Part shown: one piece after another, positions 27,785-36,495 of the stretch | Numbering within the stretch: the stretch's first letter is position 1 | How the letters are laid out: every line of letters begins with the position of its first letter | Assembly: GCF_000429845.1 (NCBI RefSeq) | Contig: NZ_AUCQ01000014.1 | Location: 104,232-168,231 of the forward strand | From: Comamonas composti DSM 21721 | GTDB taxonomy: Bacteria > Pseudomonadota > Gammaproteobacteria > Burkholderiales > Burkholderiaceae_C | Reading direction: 5' to 3' | DNA length: 64,000 bases | Position numbers and translations under genes: made by a program | The notes under the pieces: model-generated | What the model was told of the DNA's origin: nothing | Seen by the model: the letters and a program-made list of their open reading frames with translations, nothing else | The model's database searches: none

Positions 27785-29051
27785 GTCCGGCAAAGCCCAG
27801 GGCAGGCTGGGCCTGGGCGCGCTGCTGGCGGCGCTGGCCGGCATCTACGTGACGCAAACCCTGGTGACCACGATTGCCATGCAGTCGCTGCCCGCGCTGC
27901 TGCGCCAGGCCGGGGCATCGCTGCAACTGGTGGGCCTGTCCTCTTTGTTCATGCTGCCGTGGGCGTTGCGCTTTCTGTGGGCGCCCGCCGTGGAGCGCTG
28001 GCGCCTGCCAATGGACAGGGTGCAGCGGCGCTCGCGCACACTCATTCTGCGCGGGCAATGGCTGCTGGCGGCAGGCATGGTGGTCGTGGCCGGCGTGGCG
28101 GCCGCCGGGGGCCTGTCGCTGCAAGCCCATGGCGCAGGGCTTTTGGCGCTGTTCTTTCTGGCCGCCGTGCTGGCGGCCACGGTGGACATCGCTTGCGGCG
28201 GTTTCGCGGTCGACCAGCTGACCCAGGACCGGCGCGGCTGGGGCAATACCGCCAAGGTCGGAGGCTCCTATTTGGGCATGCTGCTGGGCGGCAGCGCGTT
28301 CTTGCTGCTTGCCGATCGCCATGGCTGGCCGCTGGCGCTGGGCGCCGGGGGCGCGGCCATCGTGCTGTTGAGCCTGCCGCTGCTGGCGGTCAGCGAGCCC
28401 CAGCGTTCGCAAGCTGCTCATGGGTTTGCCCGGCCCAGCCTGGGGCATGCCTTGCGCCGGCCGCAGGTGCGCCGTGGGCTGCTGCTGGCCTTTGCGCTGG
28501 GTGCAGGTGTGCGCACGGCGATTGGTATGGTCGGGCCGCTGCTGCTGGACAAGGGCGCCAGCATGGCCGAGCTGGCCTGGCTGTTTGGCGCCTTCAGCGT
28601 GGGAGCCGGCCTGGCCGGAACGGCATGTGGCGGCCTGCTGGTGCGCTGGGCTCAGGGCTGGCGGGCCGTGTGGATGGCCGTGGTGCTGGAGGCCGCCGTG
28701 CTGGCGTCCCTGGCCTGGGGCGCCATGCACCTGCCGCTGGCAGAGGTGACCGTTCTGGTAGGCCTGCTGTTCGCTAGCATGGCCTGCGGTTTCGTGGCCA
28801 TTTATTCGGCGCTGATGGGCCTGGCATCACCCAGCCAGCCCGGAGTGGATTTCGCGCTGTTCCAGTGCGCCGATGCGCTCATGGCCATGCTGGGCGGCAT
28901 GGCCGGCGGCTGGCTCGCACAGCATTCTGGCTATGGCGCGTGCTTTGCGCTGGCTGCGGCCCTGGCGGCAGGGGCTGCCGGCCTTGCCCTGCATGCAGGG
29001 CAAGGCCTGGGCGCGGCCGGCAGCATGAAGGCTGAGGTCGGCGAATCATGA
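27774..29051 (+). CDS. MFS transporter of the YbtX/RhtX/FptX family
   Basis: A 425-residue, 12-helix inner-membrane protein. The characteristic N-terminal part reads LVTTIAMQSLPALLRQAGASLQLVGLSSLFMLPWALRFLWAPAVERWRLP, as in siderophore permeases RhtX and FptX and in YbtX. A cytoplasmic loop with RRSRTL, then VDIACGGFAVDQL and NTAKVGGSYLGMLLGG, are also typical. Its start overlaps the receptor stop by 11 bases, so it is translated with it. It likely carries the iron chelate, or iron-free ligand, across the inner membrane alongside the ABC pair that follows. Confidence 0.85.
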   Translation: MPIESGKAQGRLGLGALLAALAGIYVTQTLVTTIAMQSLPALLRQAGASLQLVGLSSLFMLPWALRFLWAPAVERWRLPMDRVQRRSRTLILRGQWLLAAGMVVVAGVAAAGGLSLQAHGAGLLALFFLAAVLAATVDIACGGFAVDQLTQDRRGWGNTAKVGGSYLGMLLGGSAFLLLADRHGWPLALGAGGAAIVLLSLPLLAVSEPQRSQAAHGFARPSLGHALRRPQVRRGLLLAFALGAGVRTAIGMVGPLLLDKGASMAELAWLFGAFSVGAGLAGTACGGLLVRWAQGWRAVWMAVVLEAAVLASLAWGAMHLPLAEVTVLVGLLFASMACGFVAIYSALMGLASPSQPGVDFALFQCADALMAMLGGMAGGWLAQHSGYGACFALAAALAAGAAGLALHAGQGLGAAGSMKAEVGES

Positions 29052-29058
29052 AATTCAT

Positions 29059-29073
29059 AGCTGTCAGCGCTTG
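29059..29073 (+). repeat. Half copy of the AGCTGYCAGCGCTTG repeat
   Basis: AGCTGTCAGCGCTTG occurs once, without its inverted partner, in the 152-base gap between the MFS and first ABC genes; a T-rich stretch follows. It may be a worn-down copy of the family. Confidence 0.6.
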
Positions 29074-29203
29074 CTGCATAAGGGCTTGAGGCAGTTTTTG
29101 TTTGAATTTTTGTTTCCCGTGCACAGCCCTTCCTGCATTACCGGCCTCGCCGGGGCTGCCCGTGGTCCAACGGTGGCCACGGGACTGAAAGAGAAAGCAC
29201 TCC

Positions 29204-30991
29204 ATGACATCGATATCGTCGACATCGGTACCGCCCCGCGTGGGCTTCATCGGGCTGCTGCGCGTGGCGCCCTGGCCGCTGGCCCTGGCCGTGGTTGCGG
29301 CCGTTGTCTCGGCGGCGCTCAGCATCGCGCCGTTCTGGTTCATCTACCGCATCACGGTGCAGCTGTTTTCCATGCCGCCGGGCGCGGCCATGGACATGGC
29401 TGCGATCTGGCCGCTGGCCTGGTGGGCGCTGGGCTTGCTGGCCCTGCGCTGGGCGCTGATGGCGGTCAGCCATGTGCTGGCGCACATCGGGGCTTTTTCC
29501 ATTCAGCATCAGCTGCGCCTGGCCATGGCGCGGCACCTGGGCGAGGTGCCGCTGTCCTTTTTCGCGGGGCGGGGCTCGGGCAGCCTGCGCCGCACGCTCA
29601 GCGACGATGTGAGCAGTCTGGAAGGCTTTTATGCACACATGCTGCCTGATGCCGTGGCCGCTGCCGCCGTGCCGCTGGCGGCGCTGGCGCTGCTGTTCGT
29701 TGCGGATTGGCGGCTGGCCCTGGCCGCACTGGCGCCGCTTCCGCTGGCCGTGGCCGCGCAGTGGTGGCTGATGCGCCGCAGCGCCGAGAACATGCGGGAC
29801 TGGAGTGCGCTGCAAAAGCGCATCGCCGACCAGGTGGGGGAATATGTGCGCGGCGTGCATGTGGTCAAGAGCTTCGGGTTGGATGCACGCTCGTTCGGCG
29901 AGCTGGCCACTGCCGTGGGAGGCGCGGTGGACTGGGTGCTGCGCTATGCCCGGGGCAGCGTGGCGGGCTGGGCGTTGTTCGTGGGCCTGCTTACGGCCAA
30001 TCTGGTGGTGGTGGCGCCGCTGGGCGCATGGCTGCATATGCGCGGCAGCCTGGATGTGGCGACCTGGCTGCTGTTCCTGCTGGTGGCGCCGGCCGTGCTG
30101 GCACCGCTTTTGCGGCTGACCTTTGCTCTGGGCGAGCAGGTGCAGCGCACCGAGGCCCTGGCGCGCATCAACGAAGTGCTGGCCGCGCCGCCGCTGGCCC
30201 AATCCCGGATGGCGCAGATTCCCCAAGCTCCGCCGGACATTGCGTTTCGCGGCCTGCGCCATCGCTATGGCGACCGGCTGGCGCTTGATGGCGTGGACTT
30301 CACGGCCCGTGCGGGCCAGGTGACGGCCCTGGTCGGACCCAGCGGCTCGGGCAAGAGCACGCTGGTGCGGCTGGTGGCGCGGTTGTATGAGTTCGAGAGC
30401 GGCAGCCTGCGCGTGGGCGGGGTGGATGTGCGCGATTGGCCGCTGGATGCCTTGCTGGCGCGCGTGGGCATTGTGTTCCAGGAGGTGGTGCTGTTCCACG
30501 GCACGGTGCGCGACAACCTGCGCCTGGCGCGGCCCGATGCCAGCGATGTCGAGCTGCAAGCTGCGGCCCGCGCAGCCCAGGCGCATGGCTTCATCACGGC
30601 CTTGCCCCAGGGCTATGACACGCCCCTGGGTGAGCGCGGTGCGCGCCTTTCCGGGGGGGAGCGCCAGCGCCTGTCCATTGCGCGCGCCCTGCTCAAGAAT
30701 GCGCCGATTCTGTTGCTCGACGAGGCCACGGCCAGCATCGATGCCGAGAACGAAGCCCTGATCCAGCAGGCGCTGGACACGCTGTGCCGCGGCCGCACCG
30801 TCATCGTGGTCGGCCACAGGCTGCGTACCACACGCCATGCCGACCACATCGTGGTGATGCAGGGCGGCCGCGTGGCCCGCCAGGGCACGCACGACGAGCT
30901 GCTGCGCGCTTGTGAAACCTATCGCCGCTTGTGGCATGACCATGAAGATGCCCGCCAATGGACGCTGGGTGAGCAGGGGGTGAGGCCATGA
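29204..30991 (+). CDS. Fused ABC transporter, YbtP-like half-transporter
   Basis: A 595-residue protein with an N-terminal permease of six helices (residues 25-310) and a C-terminal ATPase. The ATPase has Walker A GPSGSGKSTLVRL, Q-loop IVFQEVVLFHG, signature LSGGERQRLSIARAL, Walker B ILLLDEATASID and H-loop IVVGHRLRT. With the next gene it forms a predicted heterodimer of the YbtPQ/IrtAB group, exporter-fold proteins that import ferric siderophores. The next gene starts inside its stop (ATGA), so the two are tightly coupled. It lies downstream of receptor and MFS genes in one direction. Confidence 0.87.
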   Translation: MTSISSTSVPPRVGFIGLLRVAPWPLALAVVAAVVSAALSIAPFWFIYRITVQLFSMPPGAAMDMAAIWPLAWWALGLLALRWALMAVSHVLAHIGAFSIQHQLRLAMARHLGEVPLSFFAGRGSGSLRRTLSDDVSSLEGFYAHMLPDAVAAAAVPLAALALLFVADWRLALAALAPLPLAVAAQWWLMRRSAENMRDWSALQKRIADQVGEYVRGVHVVKSFGLDARSFGELATAVGGAVDWVLRYARGSVAGWALFVGLLTANLVVVAPLGAWLHMRGSLDVATWLLFLLVAPAVLAPLLRLTFALGEQVQRTEALARINEVLAAPPLAQSRMAQIPQAPPDIAFRGLRHRYGDRLALDGVDFTARAGQVTALVGPSGSGKSTLVRLVARLYEFESGSLRVGGVDVRDWPLDALLARVGIVFQEVVLFHGTVRDNLRLARPDASDVELQAAARAAQAHGFITALPQGYDTPLGERGARLSGGERQRLSIARALLKNAPILLLDEATASIDAENEALIQQALDTLCRGRTVIVVGHRLRTTRHADHIVVMQGGRVARQGTHDELLRACETYRRLWHDHEDARQWTLGEQGVRP

Positions 30992-32745
30992 TCGGCGAAC
31001 TGGTACAGGCGGGCTTTCGCCTCTCGGGCCAGCGTGATCCACGCCTGGTGCGTGGCTTGGTCTGGTCGGTGGCCGAAGGGCTGCTGGCCGCCGCTCCCTA
31101 TCCGCTGCTGTATGTGCTGCTGCACGCCGTCTTCGGCGGCTGGGCCACGCCGGGCATGGCGTTGGCAACCGGCCTGGGGCTGGCCGCCTGCGTGGCGCTG
31201 CGCATCGTGGCTGCGCGTGTGGGCATGCCGCTGGTGTTCGGCGGGGCCTACGCCATGATGGGGCAGGCGCGGCTGCGTGTGGCCGACCACCTGCGCCGCC
31301 TGCCCATGGGCTGGTTTGCAGGCCAGCGCAGCGGCGACCTGGGCGCGCGGCTGACGTCCGACCTGGAATTGGTCGAAAACCTGTGGTCGCACTTTCTCGG
31401 CGTGTTTGTCTCCGGCCTGGCCATGCCGGCCTTTCTGACACTGTTCCTGCTGTGGCTGGACTGGCGGCTGGCGCTGGTGATGCTGGCCGGCATCCCACTG
31501 GCACTGCTGGCCCTGGCCTGGACCCAGCGCGCGGCAGCGCGTCCCGGCGAGCGCCTGGTACAGGCCGGGGCGGCTGCGCAGTCGGCCTTGCTCGAGTATG
31601 TGCAGGGGATTGGCGTGATCCGGGGCTTTGGGCGCTTTGGCGAGGCCTTCAGGCGGCTGGAGGCCACGCTCGATGCGCAGCACGCCGCCATGCTGGCCGT
31701 CGAGCTCAAGCCCGCTCCCTGGCTTGTGGCCTATGGTCTGGTGCTGGAGGCAGGCTATGTGAGCCTGGTGCTGGCCGGGGGCTGGTGGCTGGCAGCGGGA
31801 ACGCTGGCGCCCGAGGTGCTGGTGGCCTTTCTGGTGCTGGCCTTGCCCTTGTATCGCCAGCTGTTTGAAGTCGGGCTGTCCACCATGCTGCTGCGCTTTG
31901 CGCGCCGTGCGCTGGTGCGCATCGAGCAGATACTGGCCGAGCCCGCCTTGCCCGAGCCCGCGCATCCACGCCTGCCGCAAGCTCATGGCCTGGTGATCGA
32001 GAACCTGTGCTTCGCCCATGACGGCGTGCCCGTGCTCGATGGCGTGTGCTGCGAGATTCCGGCCTGCGGCCTTACGGCCGTGGTCGGCCCCAGCGGCGCA
32101 GGCAAGAGCACGCTGGTGCACTTGATGGCGCGGCTGTGGGAGGTGCAGGGCGGCAGCATCCGCCTCGGGGGCGTGGACTTGCGCGACATCGGCACGGACG
32201 CCCTGCACCGGCAGGTGGCCATGGTGTTCCAGGATGTGCTGCTGTTCTCCGGCACGGTGCTCGACAACCTGCGCATAGGCAGGCCCGACGCCAGCCGCGA
32301 GCAGGCCATCGATGCGGCCCGGCGCGCCCAGGCCCATGGCTTCATCACGGCGCTGCCCCAGGGCTATGACACCGTGCTCGACGAAGGCGGCAGCTCGCTG
32401 TCGGGCGGCGAGCGCCAGCGCATCTCGATTGCGCGCGCCCTGCTCAAGAACGCGCCGGTGCTGCTGCTGGACGAGGCCACGGCCAGCGTGGACCCGTCTG
32501 CCGAAGCCGAGATCCAGCAGGCCATCACGGCCCTGGCCAGGGGCCGTACCGTGGTGGCCATCGCCCATCGGCTTGCCAGCGTGCGCCATGCGGACCAGAT
32601 TCTGGTGCTCGACCAGGGCCGGCTGGTCGAGCAGGGCCGGCACGCCGAGCTGCTGCGGCTGGGTGGGGTCTATGCGCGGCTGTGGGCAGCCCAGCAGCAG
32701 GCGCGCGACTGGCAGCTGGCGGCACCTGGACACAAAGGAGATTGA
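30988..32745 (+). CDS. Fused ABC transporter, YbtQ-like half-transporter
   Basis: A 585-residue partner of the preceding gene. Six membrane helices (residues 20-300) are followed by an ATPase with Walker A GPSGAGKSTLVHL, Q-loop MVFQDVLLFSG, signature LSGGERQRISIARAL, Walker B VLLLDEATASVD and H-loop VAIAHRLAS. All catalytic motifs are intact in both subunits. The ATGA overlap with the upstream gene and the two-base gap to the downstream small gene place three genes in one translational chain. This pair is distinct in sequence from the AraC-linked pair at 11-15 kb, so the genome carries at least two such systems. Confidence 0.87.
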   Translation: MIGELVQAGFRLSGQRDPRLVRGLVWSVAEGLLAAAPYPLLYVLLHAVFGGWATPGMALATGLGLAACVALRIVAARVGMPLVFGGAYAMMGQARLRVADHLRRLPMGWFAGQRSGDLGARLTSDLELVENLWSHFLGVFVSGLAMPAFLTLFLLWLDWRLALVMLAGIPLALLALAWTQRAAARPGERLVQAGAAAQSALLEYVQGIGVIRGFGRFGEAFRRLEATLDAQHAAMLAVELKPAPWLVAYGLVLEAGYVSLVLAGGWWLAAGTLAPEVLVAFLVLALPLYRQLFEVGLSTMLLRFARRALVRIEQILAEPALPEPAHPRLPQAHGLVIENLCFAHDGVPVLDGVCCEIPACGLTAVVGPSGAGKSTLVHLMARLWEVQGGSIRLGGVDLRDIGTDALHRQVAMVFQDVLLFSGTVLDNLRIGRPDASREQAIDAARRAQAHGFITALPQGYDTVLDEGGSSLSGGERQRISIARALLKNAPVLLLDEATASVDPSAEAEIQQAITALARGRTVVAIAHRLASVRHADQILVLDQGRLVEQGRHAELLRLGGVYARLWAAQQQARDWQLAAPGHKGD

Positions 32746-32747
32746 AC

Positions 32748-33164
32748 ATGGATGACTTGTCCCGCTGGCCCCTGGTGGTCGGCATTTACCGCGAGGCTGC
32801 CACGCTGCAGACCTACCAGGCCCAGTTGGATCGCTGGCAGGAATGGTTTGCGCGCGGCGAGGATTTCGCGCTGCTGCGCGTGTATGCCACACCCGAATCG
32901 CTGCTCCAGCCCGAGGGGGGCGCCGCCCTTGGCAAATTCTGGCTGCAGCAGCACCGTCCGCTGCTGCAGCGCCGGGTCATGGGCATGGCAACCGTCATCC
33001 TGCCACCCGAGGACCATGCGCGGCTCAAGAACATGCAGGTGGAAAAGGCATTTGGGGTGCCTGGCGGCGTGTTCGCGTCGGTGCCGCAGGCGCTTGCCTG
33101 GCTGGAAAAGAAAGTGTTTGAGCCCGCAGCAATAGCGCTGCCAGCGGGGAATATTCTGGTGTAG
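32748..33164 (+). CDS. Unknown small protein at the end of the siderophore-uptake operon
   Basis: A 138-residue soluble protein I do not recognise. It starts two bases after the ABC stop with a strong AAAGGAG ribosome-binding site, so it is surely expressed with the transporter. It has no signal peptide or membrane segment. Visible features are WPLVVGIYREAATLQTYQAQLDRWQEWFARGEDFALLRVYATPESL near the start and a helical C-terminus (VFASVPQALAWLEKKVFEP). The opening resembles a STAS/SpoIIAA-like or thioesterase-free alpha/beta fold only vaguely. Position suggests an accessory role in siderophore use, for example handling of the imported chelate or regulation; there is no direct evidence. Confidence 0.72.
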   Translation: MDDLSRWPLVVGIYREAATLQTYQAQLDRWQEWFARGEDFALLRVYATPESLLQPEGGAALGKFWLQQHRPLLQRRVMGMATVILPPEDHARLKNMQVEKAFGVPGGVFASVPQALAWLEKKVFEPAAIALPAGNILV

Positions 33165-33179
33165 CGCGTGGGCCGGCTC

Positions 33180-33725
33180 TCAGCCCGGCGCATCCAGCGG
33201 TTCGCTGCATGCCGGGCATGCCGCCTGTGCGAGCAACTCCGTCTGGCCGGTGGAGTGGATGCGCACAATGTTCAGCGCTCCGGGCTGATCCACGAGCACA
33301 CAGGTCTTGCCCGTGCGTTTGCAGTGATCCTCCACACGCCAGAAGGCTCCATGGCCCATGCAGCCGGTCTGGCAGATCACAAGATCGGCGCAGCGCAGGC
33401 TGTGCTCCAGGGCTGGCAGGTCCACGGACGGGGCGAGACCAGCCGCAGACGCAGCCTGCTCGGTCATGTCTCGCAGGAGCGCGCTGGCCTGGGATTCGCC
33501 CGCGTCGGCTCCGGCGCCTGATTGGTCTTCCCAGGCCCAGGCCAGGGCGCTGTCGCGCAGCATGACCTGGGCGCGCAGACGCATGACCTGCTGCTCAAGC
33601 CGCTCGATCTCCCGGGCCTGTGACAGAACCAGCTCCGTGCAGCGCCTTTGCAGGCGTGCATAGTGGCGCAGCAGCGCGCCATGCTCGGGCACCAGCGCAT
33701 GGATGTCTTGCTCAAGATAGGTCAT
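33180..33725 (-). CDS. DUF2325 domain protein
   Basis: A 181-residue protein. The N-terminal half is a coiled coil (LVLSQAREIERLEQQVMRLRAQVMLRDSALAWAWE). The C-terminal half is the DUF2325 domain with its typical block ADLVICQTGCMGHGAFWRVEDHCKRTGKTCVLVDQPG. Cysteines in CQTGC, the DHCKRTGKTC segment and a C-terminal CPAC pair could bind metal or act in redox chemistry. I choose ATG 33725 (AAGGGAAG upstream) over 33746. A Fur-like box lies about 90 bases upstream, overlapping the end of the lipoprotein gene, so iron control is likely. Biochemical function is unknown. Confidence 0.78.
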   Translation of the reverse strand: MTYLEQDIHALVPEHGALLRHYARLQRRCTELVLSQAREIERLEQQVMRLRAQVMLRDSALAWAWEDQSGAGADAGESQASALLRDMTEQAASAAGLAPSVDLPALEHSLRCADLVICQTGCMGHGAFWRVEDHCKRTGKTCVLVDQPGALNIVRIHSTGQTELLAQAACPACSEPLDAPG

Positions 33726-33810
33726 ATGGCTTCCCTTGTCGTACATGGCCGCTGCTCTAGGTCCCCGGGGCTGAACGGCTGTCTGCCAGGGGCTGCTGCT
33801 GATTCGATCG

Positions 33811-34179
33811 CTATTTTAAATGAGAATTACTTTTATTTGATGATGGGTTGGATCCTGAAGGGGCATGTGCATCGAGGCTGGTGCTGCAAGGATTGCAGGC
33901 CTCTTGCCCGGGGCCCGGGCTGTTGTCGTTTTCGATGCCGCTGTAGATGTCCTCGCCGTCAGCGTCATCCTGCCCACCTTCCTCGTCGCTGCCCGTGGCC
34001 GCTTCGACGACCAGGCCCACGCCTTCACCGACGATCTTGACTGCGCCCACGGCCACATCGGCGGCCAGAATCACGGCCGAGGTAGCGACCCCGACCACGG
34101 CGCAGCCTGACAGAAAGGCCGGGAGCAAAAGCAAAACAGCCCCCAGGGCTGCATACCTTGGGAGCTGTGGATGGCGCAT
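33811..34179 (-). CDS. Small lipoprotein
   Basis: A 122-residue predicted outer-membrane lipoprotein. The signal peptide ends in a lipobox (LLLPAFLSGC), and the mature part starts CAVVGVATSAVILAADVAVGAVKIVGEGVGLVVEAATG, a hydrophobic A/V/G-rich segment seen in a small conserved proteobacterial lipoprotein group. The rest is acidic, then Ser/Asn/Pro-rich and probably unstructured. The last bases of the gene overlap the Fur-like site at 33816-33834. It follows metG by 23 bases and may be co-transcribed with it. Confidence 0.68.
   Translation of the reverse strand: MRHPQLPRYAALGAVLLLLPAFLSGCAVVGVATSAVILAADVAVGAVKIVGEGVGLVVEAATGSDEEGGQDDADGEDIYSGIENDNSPGPGQEACNPCSTSLDAHAPSGSNPSSNKSNSHLK
33816..33834. 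promoter_or_regulatory. Fur-like box upstream of the DUF2325 gene
   Basis: TTAAATGAGAATTACTTTT shares the first 12 bases with the better box at 15615 (TTAAATGAGAAT) and matches the consensus at 11 of 19. It sits in the only AT-rich spot of this neighbourhood, upstream of the DUF2325 gene. Confidence 0.5.
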
Positions 34180-34202
34180 ATGTGAGCCTTGGGTAGTGTG
34201 GG

Positions 34203-36272
34203 TCAGCCTATGCGCATGCCGGGCTGGGCACCGGGAAAGGGCTCCAGCACATAGATGCCGGGCACTGCTTTTTCGTCCGCGTGGCTGGCGGCCAGCACCA
34301 TGCCTTCGGAGATGCCGAACTTCATCTTGCGCGGAGCCAGATTGGCCACCAGCACGGTGAGCTTGCCTTGCAGCTGTTCAGGGCTGTACATGCTGGCAAT
34401 GCCGCTGAAGACATTGCGCATGCGGCCTTCGCCTGCGTCCAGCGTCAGCTGCAGCAGCTTGGTCGAGCCTTCGACGGGCTTGCATTCCACGATTTTTGCA
34501 ATGCGCAAATCGATCTTGGCAAAGTCGTCGATGGTGATGGTGGGGGCAATCTCTTCGCCGCCGGGCTTCACCGCTTCGACCACGGGAGGTGCTGGAGGCT
34601 CGAACAGGGCGTCCAGCTGCTCCACCACCACGCGCTGCATCAGGTGCTCGTACTTGCCGATGGCGTGGCCTGCGTCCAGCAGGCGGCCGGTGTCGGCAAA
34701 CTGCAGGGCCTCGACCTTGAGGAAAGCCTCCACCTGTTCGGCCAGAGCGGGCAGCATGGGCTTCAGGTAAATGGTCAGCAGGCGGAAGGCCTCGATGCAG
34801 GTAGAGCACACATCTTGCAGGCGCGCATCCATGCCTTCAAGCTTTGCCAGCTCCCAGGGCTTGTTGGCGTCCACATAGCTGTTGACCTTGTCGCACAAGG
34901 CCATGATGTCGCGGGCGGCGCGGGCCGTGTCGCGGGTTTCGTAGGCGGCGACGATGGCGCTGTGGGGCTCGCGCAGCGCGGCCAGCAGGGCCTGGCCGTC
35001 TTCGGAAACCTGGCCCAGCTTGCCGTCAAAGCGCTTGGCGATAAAGCCGGCGGCGCGGCTGGCGATGTTCACGTACTTGCCGATTAGGTCGGCGTTGACG
35101 CGCAGCATGAAGTCTTCGGCATTGAAGTCGATGTCTTCATTCTTGCCATTGAGCTTGGCGCCCAGGTAGTAGCGCAGCCACTCGGGGTTCATCTTGAGTG
35201 CCAGGTACTTGAGCGGGTCCAGGCCGGTGCCACGGCTCTTGCTCATCTTCTCGCCGTTGTTCACGGTCATGAAACCGTGCACGCAGATCTTGGTTGGCGT
35301 CTTGCGGCCGCTGAACTTCAGCATGGCGGGCCAGAACAGCGTGTGGAAGGTGATGATGTCCTTGCCGATGAAGTGGTACTGCTCCAGATCGGGGTTGGCC
35401 ATATAGGCGTCATAGTCCTCGCCACGCTGGTTCAGCAGCTCTTTCAGCGAGGCCAGATAGCCCACGGGCGCATCCAGCCAGACATAGAAGTACTTGCCCG
35501 GTGCGTCGGGAATCTCGATGCCGAAGTAAGGCGCATCGCGCGAGATGTCCCAATCGTCCAGACCTTCGCTGGTCGAGCCATCGGGGTTGGTGCGCACGCC
35601 AAACCATTCCTTGATCTTGGCGGCTACTTCGGGTTGCACATGCTGGCCGTTCTGGGTCCACTCGGTCAGGAACTCCACGGCGCGTGGGTCGGAGAGCTTG
35701 AAGAAGAAATGCTCCGAGCTCTTGAGCACCGGCGTGGCGCCGGACAAGGCCGAGAAGGGATTGATCAAGTCGGTGGGCGCGTAGACCGAGCTGCAGACCT
35801 CGCAGTTGTCGCCGTACTGGTCCTTGGCGTGGCAGCGCGGGCATTCGCCCTTGATGAAGCGGTCGGGCAGGAACATGTTCTTTTCGGGGTCGAAGAACTG
35901 CTCGATGACGCGGGTTTCGATAAAGCCTGCGGCCTTGAGATCGCGGTAGATCTGCTGGGACAGCTTGTGGTTTTCCGGGCTGTCGGTGTTGCTCCAGTTA
36001 TCGAAGGCGATGTGAAAGCCGTCGAGGTACTGCTTGCGGCCGGCGGCAATATCGGCCACGAACTGCTGGGGCGTTTTGCCGGCCTTTTCGGCGGCAATCA
36101 TGATGGGCGCGCCGTGGGCGTCATCGGCGCCCACAAAGTTCACCGCATTGCCCTGCATTCGTTGCGCACGCACCCAGGTGTCGGCCTGGATGTATTCCAT
36201 GATGTGGCCGATGTGGAAGTTGCCGTTGGCATACGGCAGGGCGGTGGTGACGAAGATCTTGCGTTGGGACAT
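34203..36272 (-). CDS. metG: Methionyl-tRNA synthetase
   Basis: A 689-residue class I synthetase charging tRNA-Met. Signatures in order: the HIGH-type motif in [16 protein letters not shown], the knuckle cysteines in [17 protein letters not shown], the KMSKS loop in [15 protein letters not shown], the alpha-helical anticodon domain, and the C-terminal OB-fold tRNA-binding domain ([32 protein letters not shown]) that makes the long dimeric form. ATG 36272 gives the canonical [17 protein letters not shown]; an upstream TTG at 36293 is unlikely. It is followed by the lipoprotein gene on the same strand. Confidence 0.96.
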   Translation of the reverse strand: MSQRKIFVTTALPYANGNFHIGHIMEYIQADTWVRAQRMQGNAVNFVGADDAHGAPIMIAAEKAGKTPQQFVADIAAGRKQYLDGFHIAFDNWSNTDSPENHKLSQQIYRDLKAAGFIETRVIEQFFDPEKNMFLPDRFIKGECPRCHAKDQYGDNCEVCSSVYAPTDLINPFSALSGATPVLKSSEHFFFKLSDPRAVEFLTEWTQNGQHVQPEVAAKIKEWFGVRTNPDGSTSEGLDDWDISRDAPYFGIEIPDAPGKYFYVWLDAPVGYLASLKELLNQRGEDYDAYMANPDLEQYHFIGKDIITFHTLFWPAMLKFSGRKTPTKICVHGFMTVNNGEKMSKSRGTGLDPLKYLALKMNPEWLRYYLGAKLNGKNEDIDFNAEDFMLRVNADLIGKYVNIASRAAGFIAKRFDGKLGQVSEDGQALLAALREPHSAIVAAYETRDTARAARDIMALCDKVNSYVDANKPWELAKLEGMDARLQDVCSTCIEAFRLLTIYLKPMLPALAEQVEAFLKVEALQFADTGRLLDAGHAIGKYEHLMQRVVVEQLDALFEPPAPPVVEAVKPGGEEIAPTITIDDFAKIDLRIAKIVECKPVEGSTKLLQLTLDAGEGRMRNVFSGIASMYSPEQLQGKLTVLVANLAPRKMKFGISEGMVLAASHADEKAVPGIYVLEPFPGAQPGMRIG

Positions 36273-36432
36273 GTGGGAAAAATCGGGGGGCAAAAACGCG
36301 AAAGCGGTTCGCTCAAGGCAAGGCCGCTGGGAATCAGGGATTTTAGAGGCTGTTGTCCGCCGGGATCGGCAAGGCCTGGCAAGTCGCGGGGATCCTTCCA
36401 GAAGGCGGTGTCATGCTCCTTTTTTGGTAGCT

Positions 36433-36459
36433 TGTAGCGCTTGATGGATAAGCGCTACA
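36433..36459. repeat. Short hairpin of the GTAGCGCTT repeat family
   Basis: TGTAGCGCTT and AAGCGCTACA form a perfect 10-bp stem with a 7-base loop between metG's start and the patatin gene's end. It is the most compact member of the family and may act as a terminator for the patatin gene. Confidence 0.72.
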
Positions 36460-36495
36460 GCCATGAAAAGCATGAGGCTCATGGCCGCTGCGTCC

